Shown piece by piece: positions 43,353 through 50,903 of a stretch of 64,000 nt of DNA. This stretch comes from Azospirillum sp. SYSU D00513 (GTDB lineage: Bacteria; Pseudomonadota; Alphaproteobacteria; Azospirillales; Azospirillaceae). Position 1 is the stretch's first letter; each line of letters starts with the position of its first letter. The position numbers and the translations under genes are program-made. The notes under the pieces were generated by a model, which saw only the letters and a list, made by a program, of their open reading frames with translations, had not been told where the DNA came from and did not search any database. The stretch spans positions 62,001-126,000 of the forward strand of contig NZ_JAFIQV010000016.1 of the NCBI RefSeq assembly GCF_017356015.1, in the 5' to 3' direction.

Positions 43353-46076
43353 ATGAGCGACGGCGAAGAGCGGAACCGCTTCCCCTGGAAGATCCTCTCC
43401 CGCGACGGGAACGGCGGCAAGGGCACGGGCGCCCCGGAGGCGCCGGCCTTGCGCCTGTGGCAGGCCCGCGCGGCCCTGACCTGGGAACGGCTTTGGCCGG
43501 CCGTCTGGCTGGGCGTGACCATCATCGGCGCCTTCCTGGCGGCGGCGCTGTCCGGCGTCTTCGGGCTGCTGCCGGGCTGGCTGCACCTGCTGGCGCTGCT
43601 GCTTTTCCTTGCCGCCATCGGTTTCGCCCTCTACCGGGGCCTGCGCGGCTTCGCCGTGCCGGACGAGGCGACGGCGCGCCGCCGGCTGGAGCGGGACAGC
43701 GGGCTGCCGCACCGCCCCCTGAACGCCTTGCGCGACAGTGTGGCCGGAGGCGACCCGCTGGCCGCCGAGCTGTGGCGCCTGCACCAGGAGCGCATGCGCG
43801 CCGCGCTGGGCCGCCTGCGGGTGTCCTGGCCGCGCCCGAACGTTCCCGCGCACGACCGCTACGCGCTCCGCTCCCTGGTGGCGCTGCTGCTGTTCGTCGC
43901 CGCCGGTGCCAGCTGGGGCGACTGGGCGCCGCGCCTTGCCGCCGCCTTCAGCCCGAACGTGGCCGGCAGTGCCGGAACGGCCGCCGCGACGCTCGACCTC
44001 TGGGTGACGCCGCCGGAGCACACCGGCCTTCCCCCGGTCTTCCTGAAATCCGGCGGCGACACCAACGCAACGGTCGCGGCCACGGGCGATGCCGGAGCGC
44101 CGGCCGCGCCCCGGGCCATCGCCATCCCCGCCGGCAGCCTCGTGCTGGCCCGCGTCACCGGCGGCAGCGGCACGCCGTCGCTCCAGGCCGGCGACAAGAC
44201 GGCCGATTTCGAGGCGGTGGACTCCGCGACCTTCCAGATCCAGCAGCCGCTCCTGTCCGGCGACCGCATCGCCGTGACCCAGGGCGGCCGGACGCTCGGC
44301 TCCTGGGACGTGACCGTCACGCCGGACGCTCCCCCCTCCATCGCCTGGGTCGCCCCGCCGGCCGCCGGGGAACGCGCCGCCCTGCGGCTGGAAGTCGCCG
44401 CGCGCGACGATTACGGCATCGCCGAAGTGTCGGCCGACGTCCGGCTGGCGCCGCCGCCGGCCGACCAGAACGGCGGCGCTCCCGCCGCGGCACCTCCACC
44501 GGCCGGCGAGCCGATCCGGCTGGCGCTGCCCGTCTCGGGCCTGCGGCCGAAGGAGATGCGGAACGCCTCCTTCCATGACCTGACGGCCCACCCCTGGGCC
44601 GGGCTGGACGTGATGGTGCGGGCCGTCGCCACCGACGGCGCCGGCCAGACCGGCAGCACCGAGGACGTCCGGATGACGCTGCCGGAACGCGTCTTCAACC
44701 ACCCCATCGCCCGCGCCATCGTCGCCGAGCGCAAGACGCTGACCCGCCGCCCGGACGCCCGTACCGAGGTCGCGCGCGCCCTGTCGGAGATCTCCTCGCG
44801 CGTCGGCGACTATGCCGGCGATCCGGTGGCCTTCCTGGCCATGCGGACCTCCGTCGCCCGGCTGATGCTGGATGACAGCGCAAAGGCCGTTCCCGAGATC
44901 CAGCAGCTCCTGTGGGAGACGGCGCTACGCATTGAGGACGGCGGCCTCTCCATGGCCGAGCGCAACCTGCGCGACGCGCAGGAGCGCCTTGCCGAGGCGC
45001 TCGACAAGGGTGCGTCCGACGAGGAGCTGAAGAAGCTCATGGACGAGCTTCAGACCGCCATGGACGAGTTCCTGGACGCCATGGAGCAACAGATGCGCGA
45101 GGCCATGGAGCGCGGCGAGCCGATGCCCATGGTGCCGCCGCAGATGGCCGACCAGATGGTGGACCGCAACGACCTCCAGCAGATGATGGACCAGATGCGG
45201 GAGATGGCGGAAACGGGCGCCCGCGACGCCGCCCACCAGATGCTGTCTCAGCTCCAGCAGATGATGGAGAACATGCGCTCCGGCGCCATGGCGCAGATGC
45301 AGCCGCAGCAGGGCCAGAACGAGGCCTGGGACATGATGCGCCAGCTGGAGGAGCTGTCCCGCAAGCAGCAGGAGCTGCTGGACCAGACCTTCCAGAACTC
45401 CCAGCAGCAGATGGCCGGGCCGAACGAGCAGCAGGACATGCAGGGCCAGATGGGCCAGCAGAGCCCGCGCGGCCGCCAGCCGGGGCAGCAAGGGCAGCAG
45501 GGCCAGCAGGGGCAGCGCGGCCAGAACCAGCGGGGACAGCCGGGCAGCCCGCTGTCCCAGCAGCAGGCCGAGCAGCAGGAGGCCCTGCGCCGCGAGCTGG
45601 GCGAGATGATGCGGCAGATGGGCGACATGATGGGCGAGATCCCGCGCCCGCTCGGCCGGGCGGAGCGGGCGATGCGGGATTCGGGTCAGGCGCTTCAGCA
45701 GGGCCAGCCCTGGGACGCCGTGCCCTCCCAGACCCAGGCCATGGACGAGCTGCAGCAGGGCATGCAGAGCTTCGCCGAGCAGCTGATGAACCAGATGATG
45801 GGGCAGCAGGGTCAGCCCGGCCAGCAGGGCCAGCCCATGCCCGGCATGATGGGGCAGCAGCAGGGCCGGGGCCAGCAGCAGGGGCGCGGCCGTGACCCGC
45901 TCGGCCGGCGCCCATCGGGCTTCGGCACGGTCCAGGGCGAGGACGTCAAGGTCCCCGAGCAGTCGGAGCTGCAGCGCGCCCGCGAGATCCTGGACGAGCT
46001 GCGCCGCCGCTCCGGTGAATACGACCGTCCCCGCATGGAGCGCGAATACATCGACCGGCTGCTGAAGCAGTTCTGA
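43353..46076 (+). CDS. DUF4175/TIGR02302-family membrane protein with Gln/Met-rich tail
   Basis: 907 residues from ATG 43353 with GGGAG upstream. Two or three membrane segments near residues 50-95 and 172-190 and a beta-rich region (Ig-like strands W-V-T-P-P-E-H-T-G-L-P) up to 450. A long helical domain (520-640) rich in Met and Glu follows. Residues about 650-860 are low complexity, dominated by Gln, Gly, Met and Pro, then a charged end. The family is alphaproteobacterial and uncharacterised. The pattern resembles a membrane-anchored envelope-associated coiled-coil protein. Confidence 0.9.
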   Translation: MSDGEERNRFPWKILSRDGNGGKGTGAPEAPALRLWQARAALTWERLWPAVWLGVTIIGAFLAAALSGVFGLLPGWLHLLALLLFLAAIGFALYRGLRGFAVPDEATARRRLERDSGLPHRPLNALRDSVAGGDPLAAELWRLHQERMRAALGRLRVSWPRPNVPAHDRYALRSLVALLLFVAAGASWGDWAPRLAAAFSPNVAGSAGTAAATLDLWVTPPEHTGLPPVFLKSGGDTNATVAATGDAGAPAAPRAIAIPAGSLVLARVTGGSGTPSLQAGDKTADFEAVDSATFQIQQPLLSGDRIAVTQGGRTLGSWDVTVTPDAPPSIAWVAPPAAGERAALRLEVAARDDYGIAEVSADVRLAPPPADQNGGAPAAAPPPAGEPIRLALPVSGLRPKEMRNASFHDLTAHPWAGLDVMVRAVATDGAGQTGSTEDVRMTLPERVFNHPIARAIVAERKTLTRRPDARTEVARALSEISSRVGDYAGDPVAFLAMRTSVARLMLDDSAKAVPEIQQLLWETALRIEDGGLSMAERNLRDAQERLAEALDKGASDEELKKLMDELQTAMDEFLDAMEQQMREAMERGEPMPMVPPQMADQMVDRNDLQQMMDQMREMAETGARDAAHQMLSQLQQMMENMRSGAMAQMQPQQGQNEAWDMMRQLEELSRKQQELLDQTFQNSQQQMAGPNEQQDMQGQMGQQSPRGRQPGQQGQQGQQGQRGQNQRGQPGSPLSQQQAEQQEALRRELGEMMRQMGDMMGEIPRPLGRAERAMRDSGQALQQGQPWDAVPSQTQAMDELQQGMQSFAEQLMNQMMGQQGQPGQQGQPMPGMMGQQQGRGQQQGRGRDPLGRRPSGFGTVQGEDVKVPEQSELQRAREILDELRRRSGEYDRPRMEREYIDRLLKQF

Positions 46077-46149
46077 CCGCGCGGCCAGCCCCGGAGTGCC
46101 GGGGCCGGGGCACGGCGCCTCGGAAAGGGCGCTTCGGAAAATGGGCAAG

Positions 46150-46183
46150 AAAAAACGGGCCGCCCCCTGGGGAGCGGCCCGTT
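46150..46183 (-). terminator. Rho-independent terminator of the small exported protein gene
   Basis: ACGGGCCGC / GCGGCCCGT perfect 9-bp stem (46155-46182) and, on the minus strand, a run of six T after it. It lies just past the 56-aa gene stop and about 75 bases downstream of the DUF4175 stop, so it may stop transcripts from both sides. Confidence 0.8.
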
Positions 46184-46203
46184 CCACATGGTGCTGCCGG
46201 TCG

Positions 46204-46374
46204 TCAGCCGGCGTTGCTGCCCGACGGCTTCGTCGGCTGAGCGGTGGTGTCGCTGGCCGGCGTCTGCGCCTTGGCGCTGTGCGTCGGGGAGCACTCTGCA
46301 CTGGCGATCCCCGCCGTCAGGAGAACGGTGAGACCGAACAGGGCGGCAACGACCGGATTGGCTCCATGAGACAT
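46204..46374 (-). CDS. Small exported protein, 56 aa
   Basis: ATG 46374 follows AAAGGAGGTGATCC, an almost full match to the 16S rRNA 3' end, with good spacing. Residues 1-27 are a signal peptide ending A-S-A; the mature part of about 30 residues has one Cys, and is rich in Ser, Thr, Pro and Ala. Function unknown. Its own hairpin leader and terminator make it a complete single-gene unit with very strong translation signal. Confidence 0.8.
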   Translation of the reverse strand: MSHGANPVVAALFGLTVLLTAGIASAECSPTHSAKAQTPASDTTAQPTKPSGSNAG

Positions 46375-46389
46375 TGGATCACCTCCTTT

Positions 46390-46415
46390 CATGATGTGGA
46401 CAACCGAACATCATG
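46390..46415 (-). promoter_or_regulatory. Inverted repeat upstream of the 56-aa gene
   Basis: CATGATGT ... ACATCATG, perfect 8-bp arms with a 10-base spacer, ending just before the Shine-Dalgarno. It may be an operator or a 5' leader hairpin that gates the ribosome-binding site. Confidence 0.5.
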
Positions 46416-46444
46416 TTACGCCGAATCGGGCCGTCTGCAACGGC

Positions 46445-47116
46445 CTATACCATCCGGACATTGCTCGGCGGAGCCGGCCGAGGGGCGGCGGTCTTCTTTT
46501 CCATCCGCGCCTCGCGGAAATGCTGAACCAGCCGCCACAGGTAGATGCCCACCAGCAGCACCAGCAGCCCGACCGTGAACCAGCCGACGAGCCGGTAGGC
46601 GAGCGGCCATGCCGACAGCATGTAGCCGCTCCAGGCCAGCACCAGCGTCCACAGGAAGGACCCGACGCCGGACCACAGGCAATATCGGAGGATCGACATC
46701 CGGCAGATGCCGGCGGGGATGGAAATCAGCGTGCGCACGCCTGGCACCGGCTGCGACAGCAGCACGGCGATCCAGCCGCGCCGGGCGAACCATTCGGTCG
46801 TGGACCGCACCTTGTCGGGCCGGATGGTGAGCCAGTGGCCCCAGCGCCGCAGGAACCCTTCCAGCCGCTCGCGGCCGAGGAGCCGGCTGGGCAGGAACCA
46901 GACGAGCTGGCCCGCGAGCGAGCCCAGCCCGCCGGCCAGCGCCACGGCGAACAGGTTGAACTCGCCAGTCGCGGCCCCGATGCCGGCCAGCGGGATCGCC
47001 GACTCCGCCGGCACCGGTGGGATCACGCGCGCCAGCATCACCAGCAGGAAGATGCCGACATAATGGAACGAGTGGAGCACATCCACCAGCCAGCCCGTCA
47101 GACCGCCGCCATCCAT
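46445..47116 (-). CDS. DedA/SNARE-associated (VTT) family membrane protein
   Basis: 223 residues from ATG 47116; a TTG 45 bases upstream is possible. Five to six membrane segments and the family motifs E-S-A-I-P-L-A-G-I-G, G-S-L-A-G-Q-L-V-W-F and the F-x-R-x-x-P-G-V-R-T-like region V-P-G-V-R-T-L-I-S-I-P-A-G. DedA proteins act in lipid-carrier recycling and membrane homeostasis. No closely linked pathway gene. Confidence 0.93.
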   Translation of the reverse strand: MDGGGLTGWLVDVLHSFHYVGIFLLVMLARVIPPVPAESAIPLAGIGAATGEFNLFAVALAGGLGSLAGQLVWFLPSRLLGRERLEGFLRRWGHWLTIRPDKVRSTTEWFARRGWIAVLLSQPVPGVRTLISIPAGICRMSILRYCLWSGVGSFLWTLVLAWSGYMLSAWPLAYRLVGWFTVGLLVLLVGIYLWRLVQHFREARMEKKTAAPRPAPPSNVRMV

Positions 47117-47222
47117 GATGAACCGCCGATGTTCCAAACGATAGAGGGACAACAGGAACAAGGAACATCCCGTGCCGGTTCCATCGGGGCGTGTGCCCGC
47201 CGGAAACGCCGGATCCGGAAAA

Positions 47223-47259
47223 GCAAAAACCCCTCTCCCGGCGGGAGAAGGGTTTTTGC
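47223..47259 (-). terminator. Rho-independent terminator of the ahpC-ahpD operon
   Basis: GCAAAAACCC-CTCTCCCG...CGGGAGA-AGGGTTTTTGC. A stem of about 15 bp with T-tracts on both strands, so it can stop transcription from either side. It lies 25 bases after the ahpD stop. Confidence 0.85.
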
Positions 47260-47282
47260 AGACAATGCCGCGGTGCGGGGCG

Positions 47283-47816
47283 TCAGGACGCCAGCGCGCG
47301 CTCCGCGTCCAGCGTCACGGCGACCGCGTGCAGGACGGCGGCGATGCGGACCACGTCCTGAACGGCCTCCTTCGTGGCGCCCTTGCCCAGAACCTCGCGC
47401 TCGTGCGCCTCGATGCACATGCCGCAGCCGTTGACCGCGGACACGCCGAGCGACCACATCTCGAAGTCGAGCTTATCGACGCCGGGGTTGCCGATGATGT
47501 TCATGCGGAGGCGGGCCGGCAGCGTCTTGAAGTCCGGGTGGCCGGACAGGTGCACGAACCGGTAGTAGATGTTGTTCATGCCCATGATCGCGGCGGCGGC
47601 CTTGGCGGCGTTGAACGCCGCCGGCTCCAGATGCGCCACGGCGTCGGCGGCGACGGCCTTGATCAGGGCGTCGTTGCGCGACGCGATGGCCGACGCGACG
47701 GCGGTGCCCCACGCCTGCTGCGGCGTCAGGTTCGGCGAGGTCAGCACCGTGGACAGGTTGAGCTTCAGGTCCTTGGCGTAGTCGGGCAGCGTGCCCCTCA
47801 GCGCGTCGATGCTCAT
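47283..47816 (-). CDS. ahpD: Alkylhydroperoxidase AhpD
   Basis: 177 residues from ATG 47816 with GAGGA upstream. The redox pair C-G-M-C is at residues 131-134 in N-G-C-G-M-C-I-E-A-H-E, as in mycobacterial AhpD. AhpD passes electrons from a dihydrolipoamide system to AhpC. It is downstream of ahpC; a long hairpin lies in between. Confidence 0.96.
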   Translation of the reverse strand: MSIDALRGTLPDYAKDLKLNLSTVLTSPNLTPQQAWGTAVASAIASRNDALIKAVAADAVAHLEPAAFNAAKAAAAIMGMNNIYYRFVHLSGHPDFKTLPARLRMNIIGNPGVDKLDFEMWSLGVSAVNGCGMCIEAHEREVLGKGATKEAVQDVVRIAAVLHAVAVTLDAERALAS

Positions 47817-47881
47817 CGCGGGCAAATCCTCGGAGTCTCGGAAATGGGAATTCTGAAAACAGCAAAAGAACGGGGCGCGGA

Positions 47882-47930
47882 GACGGACGGACACCCTTCG
47901 GGGGGTGGGGGTGATGGGCGCCCGTCCGTC
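47882..47930 (-). other. Intercistronic hairpin between ahpC and ahpD
   Basis: GACGGACGG pairs with CCGTCCGTC, with inner GC-rich pairs around CACCC/GGGTG. No T-tract directly follows on the minus strand. It may lower ahpD expression relative to ahpC or mark an RNA processing site. Confidence 0.5.
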
Positions 47931-47950
47931 CGCAACCGCCTAGCGGGGGC

Positions 47951-48490
47951 TTAGGCGGCGTTCAGGGTCTGCTCGCCCTTGTTCCAGTTGCAGGGGCACA
48001 GCTCGTCCGTCTGCAGGGCGTCGAGGGTGCGGACGATCTCCTGCGGGTTGCGGCCGACCGACAGGTCGTAGACCGAGGCGTGGCGGATGATGCCTTCCGG
48101 GTCGACGATGAAGGTGGCGCGCAGGCAGACGCCGGCGTTCTTGTCGAGGATGCCGAGAGCGGTCGACAGCTCGCGCTTGATGTCGGCCAGCATCGGGAAG
48201 GGCAGGTCCTTCAAGTCCTCGTGGTGCACGCGCCATGCGTGGTGCACGAACTCGCTGTCGGTCGAACCACCGTACACGACGGCGTCGCGGTCAGTGAACT
48301 CGCTGTGCAGCTTGCCGAAAGCAGCGATCTCGGTCGGGCAGACGAAGGTGAAGTCCTTCGGCCAGAAGAAGAAGACCTTCCACTTGCCGGCGTCGGACTC
48401 GTTGCTGATCTGCGCGAACGCATTCTTCATGTCCGTCGAGACGGTCGCGGTCAGATCGAATTCCGGAAACTTATCGCCAACGGTCAACAT
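47951..48490 (-). CDS. ahpC: Peroxiredoxin AhpC (mycobacterial type)
   Basis: 179 residues. Peroxidatic Cys51 in F-T-F-V-C-P-T-E, and the C-terminal E-L-C-P-C-N-W holding the two resolving Cys of the AhpD-reduced AhpC type. It detoxifies organic peroxides and peroxynitrite with AhpD. Start ATG 48490 with AAGGAGC upstream. An ICE-like motif lies 32 bases before it. Confidence 0.97.
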   Translation of the reverse strand: MLTVGDKFPEFDLTATVSTDMKNAFAQISNESDAGKWKVFFFWPKDFTFVCPTEIAAFGKLHSEFTDRDAVVYGGSTDSEFVHHAWRVHHEDLKDLPFPMLADIKRELSTALGILDKNAGVCLRATFIVDPEGIIRHASVYDLSVGRNPQEIVRTLDALQTDELCPCNWNKGEQTLNAA

Positions 48491-48521
48491 GCGCCTTGCT
48501 CCTTATTGATTGGCTGCTTTG

Positions 48522-48538
48522 TTTAGAACCGGTCTAAA
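48522..48538 (-). promoter_or_regulatory. Irr iron-control-element (ICE)-like box upstream of ahpC
   Basis: TTTAGAA-CCG-GTCTAAA, a 17-bp near-palindrome that matches the ICE pattern TTTAGAA-N3-TTCTAAA at 16 of 17 positions. ICE boxes bind the haem-responsive regulator Irr in alphaproteobacteria. The box would link ahpC to iron or haem status. Confidence 0.6.
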
Positions 48539-48751
48539 AATGCCCGGATCGAGGTGAGCGGTCAAATCGTTTTTTCGCAACGCTGCGATAGAAAGACACG
48601 ATGGATTGCGGCTGGAACGGCAACCTCCAAGAGGGTTCCAAACCGGGTTACAAACTTGACATGAAGCTTGGCCGGGCGCAGTGATGCAACGCAACAAAAC
48701 GCGGGGCCGCCGGCCAGGGCCACGTTCCGCGGGAAGGGAATTTTCCAGGTC

Positions 48752-49102
48752 ATGCAGCCGCGCCTTCGGTTCGTCCCCCGAAACACCGGTGGCCAAGACA
48801 CCGGCGCCGGAAAGCCGGCGCGGCAGGAATCCGAACAGGAACCGGTCCGCCTGCTGACGGAAGTGCAGATCCGCGTGCTGGCCTTCATCATGGACCGCAG
48901 CCTCGGCTGGGCCACGCCGATCCGGATGGTCGAGGACTCTCCTCTTCTCGAGACGGGCGATGCCGCCGCGATCCCTTCGCTGATCGAGGACGGGCTGATC
49001 GAGCGCGCCGAGGACCCACAGGCCGTCCGGCTCACCGGGGCGGGCCACACCACCCTCGCCGCCCAGAAGAGCCGTGGGCTGAACGGTCAGGCCGACCGCT
49101 GA
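48752..49102 (+). CDS. Small winged-helix-like protein, 116 aa
   Basis: From ATG 48752. The region L-T-E-V-Q-I-R-V-L-A-F-I-M-D-R to D-A-A-A-I-P-S-L-I-E-D-G-L-I-E-R followed by V-R-L-T-G-A-G looks like a winged helix of the MarR/PadR type. The N-terminus is polar and Arg/Gly-rich. It is transcribed away from ahpC; regulation of the peroxide operon is possible but unproven. A longer start 84 bases upstream lacks a signal. Confidence 0.65.
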   Translation: MQPRLRFVPRNTGGQDTGAGKPARQESEQEPVRLLTEVQIRVLAFIMDRSLGWATPIRMVEDSPLLETGDAAAIPSLIEDGLIERAEDPQAVRLTGAGHTTLAAQKSRGLNGQADR

Positions 49103-49152
49103 GGACGGCCCTCGTCGGGCGCCCTTTCCGTTGGGAATGCCGTGGTGTTGCG

Positions 49153-50697
49153 TCACCCCGGTGGAAAAACCAGGTTGGCCGCCCTCATGCCGGAAATCAC
49201 CGCCGCCTCGACTCCCGGCCCGTTCTGGCAGCCGGCGCCGACCAGCATCAGGCCGGGCATCGGGGACCGGACGGGCGGGCACCATTGCCCGCGCGCAGCA
49301 CCATAGATGTTGCCGTTCTCGGTCAGGGCGTAGCGGGCGAAGGTCGGGGGGCTGGCCACCTGACGGTAGAGAACCCGCCCGCGCAGACCGGGCACGGCCT
49401 GCTCCGCGGCCTCGGTCAGCCGGTCGCCGAAGGCCTCCTTCCTCGCCCGATATTCCCTCCGTTCGGTGCCGAACCACCGGGCGGCCTCCTCCTCCGACAT
49501 CAGGCAGAGGAGGGTCAGGGCGGCGCAATCCGGCGGCGCCAGCGTGGGATCGACGGCGCTGGGGTTGCCGATGCCGAAATGCAGCCCCTCCGGCGTCCTC
49601 AGGAAGACGCGGGCGGGCAGGTCGGGCAGCCCATGCACGGCGAGGCTCATGAGGATGGCGGAGGGCCCCCGGCGCAGGCTCCCCACCCGTTGCGCGTAGC
49701 GGCGCGGCAGGCCGGCCGGCTCGATCAGGCCGGACAGGGTACGGACGACGTCGCTGTTGGCGAAGACCAGCGGTGCCCGGTGCGCGACGCCGCCCGCGGT
49801 GACGATGCCTGCCGCCCGCCCTTCCTCGACGAGGATGCGGTCGGCGCGGGTCTTCAGAAGCACCCGCCCGCCGTTCTCCTCGATCACCGCGCGAAGCAGG
49901 TCGGCCAGCTTCTGCGATCCGCCCGCCGGGTAGAAGCCGCCCTCGAAGTAATAGCCGAACAGGGGCGCCATCTCGCCCACGCTCAGCCGCTCCGGCTGAT
50001 CGGTGACGTATTCGGCGATGGTCGTCAGCAGGTGCTTCAGCCGCGCGTCGGACAAAAAACCGTCCAGCATCGCGCCGTAGGGCTGGTGCATCCATCGCCA
50101 GGCGTGCGGGTGGCGGCCGGGCCAGGCAAGCATCGCTTCCGCCGTTTCGGGCGGCACGGGCACCCCGCCGGTCTGGTCCACATCGCTGTAGAAGTCGCGG
50201 TAGACCGCCTCGATCTCCGACAGGAATCGCGCGATCCCCTCGGCCTCCCCCGGGAACAGCGCGGCGAGGCGCCCAGGCAATTCGGCGGGATCGTCGGGAA
50301 TGTCGAGCCGGAGCCCGTCCTGAAGGTAGCGGTGGCGCACCCGGTGCCAGCCGATGCGCCTCTCCGCTCCGAGCGCGGCGAGCAGGCGCCGCACCGGGCC
50401 GCGCGGCCCGAGCCCGCTGATGTCCTGCACGCCGGCATCGAATATGAAGCGCCCCACCCGCCCGTCCCGCCCCCGCACCTTCCGGAGCCAGGAGGAGCAG
50501 TAGCCGCCGGGACGGTCGTGCGCCTCGACCACCAGGACCTTGCAACCGCGGCTCGCCAGGAGGGCGCCTGCCGTCAGTCCGCCGATGCCGGCGCCGACGA
50601 CGACGGCATGATGGCGGTCTTCGTCACGGGGCCAGGGAAGCGAGAACAGGGTCGGCCAGCCATGCTCGTCGCGGCCTGCGGTCGGATGAGAGGTCAT
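49153..50697 (-). CDS. CrtI/phytoene-desaturase-like FAD oxidoreductase
   Basis: 514 residues. A dinucleotide fold V-V-V-G-A-G-I-G-G-L-T-A-G near residue 33, then E-A-H-D-R-P-G-G-Y-C, and the terminal G-A-G-C-Q-N-G-P-G-V-E-A-A-V-I-S-G of the CrtI/retinol-saturase class. Start ATG 50697. Its position next to the APE genes suggests a step in polyene maturation or transfer, but isomerase or saturase relatives are equally possible. Divergent from the GT2/LPLAT gene with 206 bases between. Confidence 0.85.
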   Translation of the reverse strand: MTSHPTAGRDEHGWPTLFSLPWPRDEDRHHAVVVGAGIGGLTAGALLASRGCKVLVVEAHDRPGGYCSSWLRKVRGRDGRVGRFIFDAGVQDISGLGPRGPVRRLLAALGAERRIGWHRVRHRYLQDGLRLDIPDDPAELPGRLAALFPGEAEGIARFLSEIEAVYRDFYSDVDQTGGVPVPPETAEAMLAWPGRHPHAWRWMHQPYGAMLDGFLSDARLKHLLTTIAEYVTDQPERLSVGEMAPLFGYYFEGGFYPAGGSQKLADLLRAVIEENGGRVLLKTRADRILVEEGRAAGIVTAGGVAHRAPLVFANSDVVRTLSGLIEPAGLPRRYAQRVGSLRRGPSAILMSLAVHGLPDLPARVFLRTPEGLHFGIGNPSAVDPTLAPPDCAALTLLCLMSEEEAARWFGTERREYRARKEAFGDRLTEAAEQAVPGLRGRVLYRQVASPPTFARYALTENGNIYGAARGQWCPPVRSPMPGLMLVGAGCQNGPGVEAAVISGMRAANLVFPPG

Positions 50698-50903
50698 GAG
50701 GGCTGGAAACCGAAGGCGGGGCGCGGATCCGGAAAGGCTCGGCCGAACGCTTACCACTTTCTCGTGCGCTTGGCACGCGTGACGGTCCGGTCCGAGCAGC
50801 GCCGGGACCGGATGTCACGGCGTCTCCGCTTGACCGGTCCGCGCGGCTGGAGGATAGCAGACCCCATACCGGGCCGGATTCCGTCCCGCCTTCCGGAGCC
50901 ATC

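Noticed and set aside
45240-45900. CAG-rich repetitive DNA as a minisatellite or CRISPR-like array
   Set aside because: It is in frame and encodes the Gln/Met-rich tail of the DUF4175 protein; no regular spacer structure.
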